A stretch of 61,227 bases of DNA. Source: Methylobacterium sp. J-030 (GTDB lineage: Bacteria; Pseudomonadota; Alphaproteobacteria; Rhizobiales; Beijerinckiaceae). The notes under the pieces were generated by a model. That model did no database searches and was not told the DNA's origin. It was given only the letters and a program-made list of their open reading frames with translations. The position numbers and the translations under genes were made by a program. Shown piece by piece: positions 24,933 through 33,839 of this stretch; position 1 is the first letter of the stretch; each line of letters starts with the position of its first letter. Location: positions 1 to 61,227 of the forward strand of contig NZ_JAKSYM010000326.1 in NCBI RefSeq assembly GCF_022829545.1. Reading direction: 5' to 3'.

Positions 24933-25622
24933 ATGAAGCAGATCCTCGAGGATGCGTGGCTGCTGCCGCTGGGCAACGCGAACGCCATCCTGCTCCGGCA
25001 GGGGGAGGACCTCGCCCTCATCGACGCGGGCTTCCCCGGCAAGGAGCAGATCGTCCTCGACGCGATCGGCGCACTCGGTCGCCGTCCCGCCGATCTGAAG
25101 CACCTCGTCTTCACGCACGGGCACCCCGATCACATCGGCAGCGCGCCGGCCATCGTCCGCGCCACAGGAGCGCGGACCTACATGCACGCCGCCGATGCCC
25201 CGCTGGCGGAGAGCGGCGGCCCGTTCCGGCCCATGGCCCCCGCGCCGGGCCTCGTGCATGCGCTCATGTACAAGCTCGTCTGGGACCAGAACGAGCGCAT
25301 GCAGCCGTTCCAGATCGATCAGCACATCGCCGACGGCGAGACGCTGCCGATCCTCGGCGGCCTGCACGCGATCCACGTGCCCGGTCACTGCGCCGGACAG
25401 GTCGCGCTGCTGTGGCAGGGCAGGGGGCTCCTGGTCGGCGGCGACACCTTCATCAACATCCTCGGCGTGAGCGATCCGATCGCGTTCGAGGACGAGGCGG
25501 AGGGGCGGGCCAGCCAGCGCAGGCTCGCGGCGCTCGACTTCCAGGCGGTGGCGTTCGGACACGGCAAGGCCATCACGACGGACGGCCCCGGCAAGCTTCG
25601 GCGCTTCGTCGCACGACGCTGA
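24933..25622 (+). CDS. Metallo-beta-lactamase-fold hydrolase
   Basis: 229 aa from ATG 24933, which lies downstream of the promoter boxes; earlier in-frame ATGs at 24861 and 24870 lie inside the promoter. The fold is shown by LALIDAGFPG, FTHGHPDHIGSAP (HxHxDH metal motif), GHCAGQVALL and VGGDTFIN. Members hydrolyse lactones, thioesters or glutathione adducts; the substrate here is unknown. A divergent TetR gene probably controls it, which suggests a response to a small molecule that the enzyme degrades. Confidence 0.85.
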   Translation: MKQILEDAWLLPLGNANAILLRQGEDLALIDAGFPGKEQIVLDAIGALGRRPADLKHLVFTHGHPDHIGSAPAIVRATGARTYMHAADAPLAESGGPFRPMAPAPGLVHALMYKLVWDQNERMQPFQIDQHIADGETLPILGGLHAIHVPGHCAGQVALLWQGRGLLVGGDTFINILGVSDPIAFEDEAEGRASQRRLAALDFQAVAFGHGKAITTDGPGKLRRFVARR

Positions 25623-25738
25623 CCATGCCGAGCCGCGGGGAGGGTGCGGGGACCGACGGCCGCTCGCCGTCCGGTCCGGCGATCGTCCGAGCGGGGGCGC
25701 CGCGTTCGTTCGAAAGCCCCGCGGTCTGAACGCGGATC

Positions 25739-26209
25739 CTAGACGTCCCGCCGCGCCGGCCCCACCGTCTGCCGCAGCGCCTCGCCGGCGATCATCGCGG
25801 CCGCCACCGCCACGTTGAGGGAGCGCAGGCCGGGCCGGATCGGCACCACGATCCGGGCCTCGGCCGCCGCGTGGACCGCCTCCGGCGCGCCGGCGGATTC
25901 GCGGCCCATCATCAGGCAATCGTCCGGGCGGAAGGCGAAGTCCGTGTAGGGCAGGGCGCCCGCCGTGGTGGCGAGCACGAGCCTGCACCCCGCGCCGGCC
26001 CGCCACGCCTCGAAGGCCGCGAAGGAGCGGTGCCGGGTGATCGCCACGTGGTCGAGATAATCGAGGCCGGAGCGGCGCAGGTGCCGGTCCGAGACGTCGA
26101 AGCCCGCCGGCTCCACGATCTCCACCGCGAGCCCGAGGCAGGCCGCCATGCGCAGCATCGTGCCGGTGTTCTGGGGGATGTCGGGCTGGTAGAGGGCGAG
26201 GCGGAGCAT
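25739..26209 (-). CDS. trmL: tRNA (cytidine(34)-2'-O)-methyltransferase
   Basis: 156 aa. A SPOUT methyltransferase that modifies the wobble base of tRNA-Leu. Motifs: LYQPDIPQNTGTMLRMAACL (motif 1), CLMMGRESAGAP (motif 2) and IPIRPGLRSLNVAVAAA-like VPIRPGLRSLNVAV (motif 3 with the trefoil knot residues). Length and order match TrmL. It is convergent with the metallo-beta-lactamase gene and divergent from the PRC-barrel gene. Confidence 0.92.
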   Translation of the reverse strand: MLRLALYQPDIPQNTGTMLRMAACLGLAVEIVEPAGFDVSDRHLRRSGLDYLDHVAITRHRSFAAFEAWRAGAGCRLVLATTAGALPYTDFAFRPDDCLMMGRESAGAPEAVHAAAEARIVVPIRPGLRSLNVAVAAAMIAGEALRQTVGPARRDV

Positions 26210-26386
26210 GGCCTGCGTCTTGTGGGCGGCGGGCGCCGCGCCGTCAAAGGGTGGGCACAGGGACTCTCAGCCGGCAAACCGCCACGCTTTCGGCGACGCC
26301 CGGCAGATCGCACGGAACTTAAGCTCCGCCAGAGCCTTAAGGCGGCGCCACCCTCGTCCGCCGCCGCCTTCGAAAGACCTGATCCG

Positions 26387-26890
26387 ATGCGCACCCCGCT
26401 CCTCGCCTCGGCCCTCCTGCTGGCCGGCCTCGCCACCGCCTCGGCGCAGAATGCCGGCTCGAAGACCGACAGCGCCACCCCCGCGGCCCCGGTCCCGGGG
26501 CAGCCCGCCACCATGGCCGACAATCTCCGCCCGACCTTCGTGGCCCAGAGCCCCGACGACCGGGTCGCCAGCAAGCTCATCGGCACGAGCGTGGTGAACG
26601 GCGCCAACGAGACGATCGGGCAGATCGCCGACATCGTCCTCGACGAGAAGAACACCGTGAAGTCCTGGGTGATCGGGGTCGGCGGCTTCCTGGGTCTCGG
26701 CTCGAAATACGTCGCGGTCGACCCGTCCGTGCTCACGCTCAGCCGCACCGACGACAAGACCCTCCAGGCCCGGATCGACACCACCAAGGACCAGCTCCGC
26801 GCCGCACCGGAATACATCTACCTCGGCAAGGAGCCGCCGAAGGGCGCCGCCCCCGCCAGCCCCGCGGGCGATCCGGCGCAGAAGCACTGA
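26387..26890 (+). CDS. Secreted PRC-barrel protein
   Basis: 167 aa with a signal peptide (LLASALLLAGLATASA). The PRC-barrel fold is seen in RVASKLIGTSVVNGANETIG, IADIVLDEKNTVKSWVIGVGG and LGSKYVAVDPSVL. Such proteins are abundant in Rhizobiales cell envelopes but have no settled function. The ATG at 26387 is chosen because it begins the signal peptide. A tail rich in Pro and Ala follows. Confidence 0.85.
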   Translation: MRTPLLASALLLAGLATASAQNAGSKTDSATPAAPVPGQPATMADNLRPTFVAQSPDDRVASKLIGTSVVNGANETIGQIADIVLDEKNTVKSWVIGVGGFLGLGSKYVAVDPSVLTLSRTDDKTLQARIDTTKDQLRAAPEYIYLGKEPPKGAAPASPAGDPAQKH

Positions 26891-26979
26891 CGGGGCGGGG
26901 CGAGGCGGCATCCGGTCGGCTTGCCTCCGCGCGCCGTTCTGTGCTGTGCCAGCCTCCAACCGGAGGTCAGAGTCCAACG

Positions 26980-27561
26980 ATGCGCCGCGCCCTCGTCCCA
27001 CTCCTCGCCTTCTGCCTCGGCCTCGTCGGTATCACGGGGGCGGCGGTGTTCGCCGTCATGCCCGACAAGGCGCCGGTGGGCGTGCCCGGCGTCGGCGGGC
27101 CGTTCACGCTGGTCGATCAGGACGGCCGTACCGTCACCGAGCGCGACTTCGCGGGGGCGCCGCACCTCGTGTTCTTCGGTTTCACCCATTGCCCGGACGT
27201 CTGCCCCACGACCCTGCAGGAGGTCTCGGACGTACTGGCCGCCCTCGGGCCGAAGGCCGCACACATGCGGGTGGCCTTCGTCACGGTCGACCCGGAGCGC
27301 GACGACCCGGCGAGCCTGAAGGCCTATCTGTCGAGCTTCGACCCGCGGATCACCGGGCTGACCGGCACCCCCGAGCAGGTCGCCGCCGCCGAGAAGGCGT
27401 ATCGCGCCTATGCCCGCAAGGTGCCGGGCAAGGACGGCGACTACACGATGGAGCACACCGCCATCGTGTACGTGATGGACGCGCAGAACCGCTTCCTCGG
27501 CGCCCTGGACCTGTCCCGGCCCGCCGCCGACACGGCGGCGCAGCTCGCCAAGAAGATCTGA
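26980..27561 (+). CDS. SCO1/SenC-type copper chaperone
   Basis: 193 aa from ATG 26980, with CGGAGG upstream. One N-terminal transmembrane anchor (LVPLLAFCLGLVGITGAAVFAV) and a thioredoxin-like fold with FFGFTHCPDVCPTTL, the CxxxC copper site, and a conserved His in YTMEHTAIVYV. SCO proteins deliver copper to cytochrome c oxidase in the periplasm, together with PCuAC proteins; one such chaperone is at 4841-5371. The family is clear; involvement in oxidase assembly is inferred. Confidence 0.93.
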   Translation: MRRALVPLLAFCLGLVGITGAAVFAVMPDKAPVGVPGVGGPFTLVDQDGRTVTERDFAGAPHLVFFGFTHCPDVCPTTLQEVSDVLAALGPKAAHMRVAFVTVDPERDDPASLKAYLSSFDPRITGLTGTPEQVAAAEKAYRAYARKVPGKDGDYTMEHTAIVYVMDAQNRFLGALDLSRPAADTAAQLAKKI

Positions 27562-27566
27562 GGCGC

Positions 27567-27668
27567 GGTTTCGAGAGGTCGAGACCTGTCGCGGGTCCGG
27601 GGCGGCGCCCTGGTATCCGGGGCTCCGCCCCCGAACCCCGGCCAAAGGCTGAGCCCTTTGGAAACCCG
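27567..27668 (+). repeat. Dispersed intergenic repeat, family 1, copy A
   Basis: Matches 53743-53868 and, inverted, 57523-57643. The shared core is CGAGAGGTCGAGACCT, CGCGGGTCCGGGGCGG and GAGCCCTTTGGAAACCCG at the end. It sits in the gap between two convergent genes and abuts the PilZ stop codon. Confidence 0.65.
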
Positions 27669-28307
27669 CTACAGCGTCATCCCAGCGTGGAAGCGGTCGG
27701 CGGAGAGCGGCAGCAGGAACTGTACGCCGAACCCGCCCTCGAAGTAGCGCACCAGCCGGCCCGGGGTGCTGCCGACGGTCACGGGGGTCCCGAGCGGCAG
27801 CGCCAGGGGACAGGCGATCGCCACACCCGACATGGAGATGTCGATCAGCCGGGCCTGGACCTCTTTGCCGCCATCGATGCGCAGGACCACCGCCGGCTGG
27901 GTCGGCACGAGCCGCTCGTGGGAGCGCCCCTCCGGCAGGCCGAGCATCTCCCGGTTGGCAAGCCATGTCAGCTGGGAGGCGAGCTTGTCGCGCTTGCGCG
28001 GGGTGGCGTTGAGCTGGACCGCGAACCCGTCCGCACAGTGGCGGGCGATCCGGCCCTCGATCCGCCCGATATGCTCCAGATAGAGCACCACCCGCTCGCC
28101 GACCTCGCCCCGGACCGCGCAGGACAGGCGGACGCCGCCCGGCGACATGTCTACGGTCTGGCAGGGATATTCGCGCCGGTCCGCCAGCATGTAGCGGCCG
28201 AGGACGGCGACCCGCACGCGCTGGTGCCGACGCTCGTCCGTGGCGCCCCGCGCCGGGTCGGGCGCCACCCGCGGCTCCATCTCGGCGGTGAAGTCGACCG
28301 CGATCAT
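27669..28307 (-). CDS. Protein with two PilZ domains
   Basis: 212 aa. Two c-di-GMP-binding PilZ-like units are visible: the first with ERRHQRVRVAVLGRYMLAD and DMSPGGVRLSC (RxxxR and DxSxxG), the second with VVLRIDGGKEVQARLIDISMSG and GGFGVQF. It presumably responds to c-di-GMP to tune motility, surface polysaccharide or attachment. A PAS-domain gene follows downstream on the same strand side, but they are 140 bp apart with an AT-rich gap. The minus-strand gene ends against a repeat. Confidence 0.85.
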   Translation of the reverse strand: MIAVDFTAEMEPRVAPDPARGATDERRHQRVRVAVLGRYMLADRREYPCQTVDMSPGGVRLSCAVRGEVGERVVLYLEHIGRIEGRIARHCADGFAVQLNATPRKRDKLASQLTWLANREMLGLPEGRSHERLVPTQPAVVLRIDGGKEVQARLIDISMSGVAIACPLALPLGTPVTVGSTPGRLVRYFEGGFGVQFLLPLSADRFHAGMTL

Positions 28308-28450
28308 CCCGGGACTGGTCCTCCGCCGCGATCTGCAGAATCGAGACTAGACCGGGACCGTTACGAAACTCTTTTTTTCCCCTCAGTGTTGTACTTGAAG
28401 TTTATTCTCTCGCGTGGGGCGAACGCGGCCGAGGGGGTGCGGTACCCCGC

Positions 28451-29056
28451 TCAGACACCGCCCCGTCCGCCGGCATGGACGAGGAGGTGGCCGCGGCGCA
28501 CGGGCCCCGGGTAGCTGGCGCTCGATCGGACGGCCGGGCGCGGCGGCGGCGCGGTTTCCGGCCGGCGGCTCGGCAGGATGCGCAGCGAGGTGGTCTGCGC
28601 CTCCACGAGCGGGCGCAGGCCGATCCAGGGGGGCGTGCCGTCGAGGCTCAGGGCGCCGAGCGCCCGGACCTGCGTGCGGCCGCGGTGGCGCAGGGGCAGG
28701 AGCAGGAGTTCGAGGTCGGCCACCTCGCCGGCCGCGTTGGTGCCGCGCAGGCCCGCCACGACGCCCAGCGTGTCGCTGGCGACAATCTCGACGATCCGCC
28801 ACGGGTCGGTTTCCTGGGCGCCCCACAGGGCGGCGAAGGACTGGCCCTTCAATTCCCGGCCGTACAGGGCGCAGACCCGCGTGCCCGCGAGCCGGATCGT
28901 GGCCGTGCAGGCGGCCATGTCGAGTTCCAGGATCAGGCTGTCGGCCAGGAGGTGGCGGATCTCCCCCGGCTCGATCTCGCCCCGTTCCGGCGCGGCGCGC
29001 TCGCCGCGCAGGCGCTCCCAGTAGGCGTGGAGCATGCGGCTGGTGGGATGCTTCAT
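28451..29056 (-). CDS. PAS_5-type PAS-domain protein
   Basis: 201 aa from ATG 29056. The frame has the order of the alphaproteobacterial PAS_5 family: a start MLHAYWERLRGERAAPERGE, the core LILELDMAACTATIRLAGTR and VCALYGRELKGQSFAALW, then GLRGTNAAGEVADLELLLLPL and LGALSLDGTPPWIGL. Output is unknown; such proteins often lack an effector domain. Upstream in-frame codons give an extension without similarity. The PilZ gene lies downstream in the same direction. Confidence 0.82.
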   Translation of the reverse strand: MKHPTSRMLHAYWERLRGERAAPERGEIEPGEIRHLLADSLILELDMAACTATIRLAGTRVCALYGRELKGQSFAALWGAQETDPWRIVEIVASDTLGVVAGLRGTNAAGEVADLELLLLPLRHRGRTQVRALGALSLDGTPPWIGLRPLVEAQTTSLRILPSRRPETAPPPRPAVRSSASYPGPVRRGHLLVHAGGRGGV

Positions 29057-29431
29057 CGGTGTCCCGACTCTAAACGCCTGTGGTTCATCCCTGGATCGTT
29101 CTGGTACATCCGCGAGGCTGTAGCCGGCCGTTCCGGGCACTCACGGCATTCGGGCGCACGCCCCGTGCCGGCCCTACCGCTTCGGTGCTTGCGAGACAAT
29201 CGCGGCCGGCGCGTCGGGGCATCGACCCGCAGGGGCGGGCCGAAATTGCAGGCCGTCGACGCGGAGCGAGACTTGGCGGGGACCGCCGCGACAGGGGCAC
29301 CGGATCGGGTCGGTCTGCACGTCCATCCGTCACCGCGGCGCAGCCCCGGCCGGTGAGACAGTCCGTCTCGACCGGATTCAATACGTCGCCGGGGCTTGCC
29401 CACCCGCCCCGAGCCCCGACATGGTGCCGCG
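29057..29431. other. 375-bp intergenic stretch
   Basis: Between the divergent PAS_5 gene and the rhomboid gene. No gene, RNA or repeat recognised; promoters for both neighbours must be here but none stands out. Confidence 0.4.
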
Positions 29432-30253
29432 ATGGATGCCTCCCCCGAATTCCCGCGGCAGAGCCGCGTCCCGGTGTTCAACATGCCGGGGGTCGTCACG
29501 CTCTCGATCGGGCTGCTGCTGGCGATCCAGGCTGTGCGCGAGTTCCTGCTGCCGGACACCTGGGACATCCGCCTCGTGCTGGATCTCGCGCTGGTGCCGG
29601 CCCGCTGGACCCTGTGGTTCGATCCCGGCCAGGCCGCCGAGGTGATCCGCGCGGCTGGCGATTCGGCCGATCCCGGCCTGCAGGCGGCGCGCGAGGCCTT
29701 CGCCCGCTACATCGTGGGCGAGCACGCGTTCCAGCCCTGGACGCTCGCCACCTACGCGCTGCTTCACGGCTCGTGGATGCACGTGATCTTCAACAGCGTG
29801 TGGCTCGCCGCCTTCGGCTCGCCGGTGGCCCGCCGCTGCGGCCCCTGGCGCTACGGCGTGATCGCGCTGGCCGGCACCGCGGCCGGGGGCCTGCTGCACG
29901 TCCTGGTTGATCCCCTGAGCGCCGGGCCCCTGGTCGGCGCCTCGGCGGGCATCTCGGCCCTGATGGCCGCCGCCGCCCGGTTCGTGTTCCAGCCGCCGGC
30001 CTCCGGCTACAATGGTCAGTCCTGGCAACTGCCGCCGCGCCGGCCGGTCGAGACCATCCCCGAACTCCTGCGCAACCGGACGGCGGTCTCCTTCCTGGCG
30101 ATCTGGCTCGTCACCAACCTGCTGTTCGGCCTCGTCAGCGTGCCGCTGGTGGGGGAAAGCGCCGCCATCGCGTGGGACGCGCATCTCGGCGGGTTCATCG
30201 TGGGCTTCCTGCTGTTCCCGTTCCTCGATCCGCGGGAAGCGACCCGGGTTTGA
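29432..30253 (+). CDS. Rhomboid-family intramembrane serine protease
   Basis: 273 aa from ATG 29432. Six or so membrane helices. The active site is visible: GPLVGASAGISALMA (the nucleophilic Ser in GxSxG-like context) and WDAHLGGFIVGFLLF (catalytic His), with HGSWMHVIFNSVWLAAF forming the conserved H..H...N helix. It would cleave membrane-anchored substrates. Upstream codons from 29396 would add a Pro-rich N-terminal stretch; the internal ATG is preferred. Substrate unknown. Confidence 0.88.
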   Translation: MDASPEFPRQSRVPVFNMPGVVTLSIGLLLAIQAVREFLLPDTWDIRLVLDLALVPARWTLWFDPGQAAEVIRAAGDSADPGLQAAREAFARYIVGEHAFQPWTLATYALLHGSWMHVIFNSVWLAAFGSPVARRCGPWRYGVIALAGTAAGGLLHVLVDPLSAGPLVGASAGISALMAAAARFVFQPPASGYNGQSWQLPPRRPVETIPELLRNRTAVSFLAIWLVTNLLFGLVSVPLVGESAAIAWDAHLGGFIVGFLLFPFLDPREATRV

Positions 30254-30385
30254 GCACCTTGCCAACGGGGCGAATCGGCCACACACTCGCCGCATTGTGA
30301 AGGAGCCGGGATCGAACCCGGCCGAGAGCGCAATCCGGGCGCCGCGGGCTGACGGCGTGCCGGACGCGTCACTGGGGAGAGAGCC

Positions 30386-30817
30386 ATGACCGTCGCACGC
30401 ATCCTCGCCGAGAAGGGTAGCTCCGTCGTCACCGTGAGCCCCGACAAGACCCTCGAGGAGGTCATCCAGATCCTTGCCGACCGGCGCATCGGCGCCCTGG
30501 TGGTCGCCCATTCCGACGGGTCGGTGGCCGGCATCATCTCCGAGCGGGACATCATGCGGGCGCTCGCCGGGCACGGAGGCTCGGCCTTCGACGCGCCGGT
30601 CTCCGCCCACATGACCGCGAATGTCACCACCTGCGGGCGGAGCGCGACGATCGAGGAGGTGATGGCGCTGATGACCGACGGCCGCTTCCGCCACGTGCCG
30701 GTCTGCGAGGACGGGCATCTGATCGGGCTGGTCTCGATCGGCGACGTGGTGGCGCGCAAGATCGCCACCGTCGAGGCCGAGCATCAGGCGCTGCGGGATT
30801 ACATCACGATGGCTTAG
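30386..30817 (+). CDS. Two-CBS-domain protein
   Basis: 143 aa. CBS 1 spans about residues 10-65 (VVTVSPDKTLEEVIQILADR, RIGALVVAHSDG, GIISERDIMRAL) and CBS 2 about 75-130 (NVTTCGRSATIEEVMALMTD, RFRHVPVCEDGHLIGLVSIG). The paired domains bind adenine nucleotides and act as energy or redox sensors. No catalytic domain attached; partner unknown. The RBS is GGGGAGAGAGCC ahead of the ATG. Confidence 0.9.
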   Translation: MTVARILAEKGSSVVTVSPDKTLEEVIQILADRRIGALVVAHSDGSVAGIISERDIMRALAGHGGSAFDAPVSAHMTANVTTCGRSATIEEVMALMTDGRFRHVPVCEDGHLIGLVSIGDVVARKIATVEAEHQALRDYITMA

Positions 30818-30893
30818 GGGCGGGCTAAGGCTCTCCCTCCCCACAAGGTACGAGCTAGGCTACGTACGTTTGAGGCCGCGTTGGGCTCACCCG

Positions 30894-31183
30894 CCGGCCG
30901 CTTCAAGGTGTCGGGATGAGATCCGATGCCATCGCGCGATCTGGTTTCGCGCCGCCCCTGTCCCGGGCGCATGGAGCGCAAGCGGAATGCGACCCGGGAT
31001 CCAGCACAGGACGTCGCGAAGCGTCGATCTGGATCAACCGGAGCCGCTGGCGCGGCGCTTCGTGTGCTCGATCCCGGATCAGGTTCCGCTTCGCTCCACC
31101 CGTCCGGGAAAGGGGGCGCGCCGTGGCCCGGGGGCGCCGATCTCGCACCATGCGTTCGGCCAAACACTTTGAAACGGCAGCCT
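30894..31183. repeat. Large imperfect palindrome, about 290 bp
   Basis: The left arm (30894 to about 31020) reads GCCGGCCGCTTCAAGGTGTC, CGATGCCATCGCGCGATC, CGCCGCCCCTGTCCCGGG, GGAGCGCAAGCGG and CCGGGATCCAGCACA. The reverse complement of the right arm (about 31060 to 31183) reads GCCGTTTCAAAGTGTTTGG, CGCATGGTGCGAGATC, GCGCCCCCTTTCCCGG, GGAGCGAAGCGG and CCGGGATCGAGCACA. Blocks match in order at roughly 70-85%. It fills the gap between two convergent genes (CBS and PhoD). Confidence 0.65.
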
Positions 31184-31192
31184 CGCCCGCCG

Positions 31193-32761
31193 TCACGCCT
31201 TCACGGGATCGAGCGTGACGTGCCAGAGGTCGGCATCGGCCGCGTCCTTGAGCGTCACCGTCATCTGCTCGGTCCGGCCATCGACCGCCACGTGGCCGAA
31301 GAACTGGTAGCCCGCCGCCGGTGACAGGTTCACCTGCCCCTCGTCGGGCGCCTTCACGAAGCGCAGCTGCGGCCCGAACGTGTTGTCCAGCGCGTTCGGC
31401 CCGAAGGTCCCCGCGTGCAGCGGCCCGGAGACGAACTCCCAGAACGGGTCGAAATCCTGGAACTGCGCCTTGTCGGGGTCGTAGTAGTGGGCTGCCGTGT
31501 AGTGCACGTCGGCCGTGAACCAGACCGTGTTGCGGATGCCCGCGCTCTTGATGAAGCGCAGCAGGTCGGCGATCTCCAATTCGCGGCCGAGCGGCGGCCC
31601 GTCGCCCTGCGCCACCGCCTCCGAGCCGAAGTTTTTATCGACGTCGTACGTTACCACGAGGCCGAGCGGCATGTCGGCGGCGATCACTTTCCAGGTCGCC
31701 CGGGATTCGAGCAGCGCCCGTTTCAGCCACGCGATCTGCTGCGGGCCGAGGAAGTAGGCATCGGGCCCGTAGGCGGTCTGCGTGTTCTCGCCGTTCGGCC
31801 CCCGGTAGGAGCGCATGTCGAGCATGAACACGTCGACGAGCGGGCCGTAGCCGATCTTGCGGTAGACCCGGCCGGGCTCGGCCGGCTCGAAGCGCATCGG
31901 CATGTATTCGTGGAACGCGCGTGAGGCGCGCAGCTGCAGGGCCAGGACGTTCGGATCGGCGTATTTCTTCTTCAGGTGCTCGGCCCGGGTCAGCGGCTCG
32001 CCCGGCCACCAGTTGTTGGTGACCTCGTGGTCGTCCCACTGCGCCAGGATCGGCACGGCGGCGTTCATCGCCAGCACGTTCCGGTCGGTGAGGTTGTACT
32101 TGTGCCGGCCGCGGAACTCGGCCAGCGTTTCGGCCGGCTTGGAGACTTCCTCGGTCACCCGGTTGCGCCACAGGCTGCCATCGGGGAGCTTCACCTCGGA
32201 CTGGATCGGCCCGTCGGCATAGATCGTGTCGCCGGAATGGATGAAGAAGTCCGGCCGGTTCTTCAGGATGGCGGAATAGATCGTCATGCCGCCGCGGGCC
32301 TCGTCGATGCCCCAGCCCTGGCCCGCCGTGTCGCCCGACCAGCAGAACGAGACCGAGCGCTTATCCGCCGGCGCGGTGCGGAACCGCCCGACCTGGGCCG
32401 GCCCGACGATCGTCGGCGCGGCGATGTCCTGGAGGCGGACGCGATAAAAGATGTCCTGGCCCGCGGGCAGGCCGGTCAGCGCCACCTTCACGGTACCGTC
32501 GGTCTCGGGCAGCGCGTCGGCGAAGACGCCCTGGATGTTGGAAAAGCTCTCGGTGGTCGCCCATTCGATGATCGCCCGGGCGGGCCGGTCGGACCGCGCC
32601 CAGACCACCGCCGAGTCGGTGCCGACATCGCCCGACTGGAGGCCGTGGCTCAGGAGCGGCCGGTCGGCGGCGCGGCTCAGGCCGGGGCGCGCGAGGCCGG
32701 AGGCCAGCCCGACGAGGCCGGCGCCCCCGGAGAGCAGGATCTGACGGCGACTCGTGGACAT
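31193..32761 (-). CDS. PhoD-like alkaline phosphatase/phosphodiesterase, Tat-exported
   Basis: 522 aa from ATG 32761, with GGAGGGG upstream. A twin-arginine signal (STSRRQILLSGGAG) is followed by a Fn3-like N-terminal part (GLQSGDVGTDSAVVWARSDR). Metal-binding motifs follow: FFIHSGDTIYADGP, QWDDHEVTNNW and WFTADVHYTAAHYYD. PhoD enzymes bind Fe and Ca and release phosphate from phosphodiesters in the periplasm. The Tat motif fits, because folded metal centres require this route. The longer frame upstream has no similarity. Its 3' end is at the palindrome. Confidence 0.93.
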   Translation of the reverse strand: MSTSRRQILLSGGAGLVGLASGLARPGLSRAADRPLLSHGLQSGDVGTDSAVVWARSDRPARAIIEWATTESFSNIQGVFADALPETDGTVKVALTGLPAGQDIFYRVRLQDIAAPTIVGPAQVGRFRTAPADKRSVSFCWSGDTAGQGWGIDEARGGMTIYSAILKNRPDFFIHSGDTIYADGPIQSEVKLPDGSLWRNRVTEEVSKPAETLAEFRGRHKYNLTDRNVLAMNAAVPILAQWDDHEVTNNWWPGEPLTRAEHLKKKYADPNVLALQLRASRAFHEYMPMRFEPAEPGRVYRKIGYGPLVDVFMLDMRSYRGPNGENTQTAYGPDAYFLGPQQIAWLKRALLESRATWKVIAADMPLGLVVTYDVDKNFGSEAVAQGDGPPLGRELEIADLLRFIKSAGIRNTVWFTADVHYTAAHYYDPDKAQFQDFDPFWEFVSGPLHAGTFGPNALDNTFGPQLRFVKAPDEGQVNLSPAAGYQFFGHVAVDGRTEQMTVTLKDAADADLWHVTLDPVKA

Positions 32762-32852
32762 TGGAACCCCTCCAGGCAGTGGCGTGGCCATGGCAGGGGG
32801 GCGCGACAGGGGGATGACGGGTGGGGGGATGAATTGGATCGTCCGGGCGGCC

Positions 32853-33839
32853 TCACGCCCGCGCCTCGGCCCCCGCCAGCACGGCCCGGATCCGCGGCAG
32901 CGCAGCCCGGGCGGCCCGATAGCCGATCGCGATCCCCTCATCCGCCCGGTGGAAATCGAACAGGCCGAACCGTGCCACGTCCGGACCGATCGCCACATCC
33001 GGCGGGTCGCGCTCCAGCCTTGAGCGCGAGATCCGGTCTTGGGTGATGTTGAACGCGTCGAGCACCACCCGGGCGAGGCCCGGCACGGGGATCTCGGGCT
33101 CGGCGCGGTCGAAGCCCGGCAGGCGGTCGCGCAGCGATTGCAGGAACCCGCGGCGGCGCACGCGCACGGGCACCTCGCGCACCACCGGGCCGCCGGTGTC
33201 GCCGTTGAGGTTCACGCAGATCACGAGGTCGGCGCCGAGCGCCCGGGCGAGCCCGACCGGCACCGGGTTGACCAGCGTGCCGTCCATCAGCATCCGCCCC
33301 TCATGGGTCACCGGTGGAAACAGGCCGGGGATCGCGTAGGAGGCGCGCACCGCGTCGACCGCCGGCCCCTCGGTCAGGCACACCTCCTGGCCGGTGCCGT
33401 ACTCGGTGGCGACGCAGCCGAAGCGGATCGGCAGGGTCTCGATCCGGCGCTCGCCGAGGTCGGCATGGAGCCGCTGGCGCAGGCGGTTGCCGGCGATCAG
33501 GCCGGAGCCCGGCAGACGCGGATCGATCAGCCCGACCACCCGGCGCCGGGTCAGCGCCCGGGCGAAGGCCTCCAGCCGGTCGAGGCGCCCGGCCGCGTAG
33601 CAGGCGCCGACCACAGCGCCGATCGAGCAGCCCGCCACCACGGTCGGGTGGATGCCGCCCTCCTCGAGCGCCCGCAGCACGCCGATATGCGCCCAGCCCC
33701 GGGCCGAGCCGCCGCCGAGCGCGAGCCCGACCCGCGGACCCGTCCTCGGCAGGGGGCGAATCGGTTCGACGGCCCCGGGCAGGAAATACGAGACGGCGGG
33801 ACAGTCTTGCCACTCGGTCGCGGCAAGGGTCGCGCTCAT
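32853..33839 (-). CDS. Patatin-like phospholipase
   Basis: 328 aa from ATG 33839. Motifs: VGLALGGGSARGWAHIGVL (oxyanion loop), VAGCSIGAVVGACYA (nucleophilic Ser in GxSxG) and LMDGTLVNPVPVGLARAL (Asp of the DGx dyad). A lipid acyl hydrolase of the RssA/patatin kind; the cell substrate is unknown. Its ATG overlaps the stop of hisI (ATGA), so both are probably translated from one message. The long upstream frame is not used. Confidence 0.9.
   Translation of the reverse strand: MSATLAATEWQDCPAVSYFLPGAVEPIRPLPRTGPRVGLALGGGSARGWAHIGVLRALEEGGIHPTVVAGCSIGAVVGACYAAGRLDRLEAFARALTRRRVVGLIDPRLPGSGLIAGNRLRQRLHADLGERRIETLPIRFGCVATEYGTGQEVCLTEGPAVDAVRASYAIPGLFPPVTHEGRMLMDGTLVNPVPVGLARALGADLVICVNLNGDTGGPVVREVPVRVRRRGFLQSLRDRLPGFDRAEPEIPVPGLARVVLDAFNITQDRISRSRLERDPPDVAIGPDVARFGLFDFHRADEGIAIGYRAARAALPRIRAVLAGAEARA

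Noticed and set aside
26317..26340. Second CtrA-like site upstream of the PRC-barrel gene
   Set aside because: Two TTAA tetramers are present but 14 bases apart instead of 7.
30300..30335. tRNA-like T-arm on the minus strand upstream of the CBS gene
   Set aside because: GGGTTCGATCCCGG looks like a T-arm, but the stem has only two correct pairs with a 7-base loop and no matching acceptor, anticodon or D-arm.
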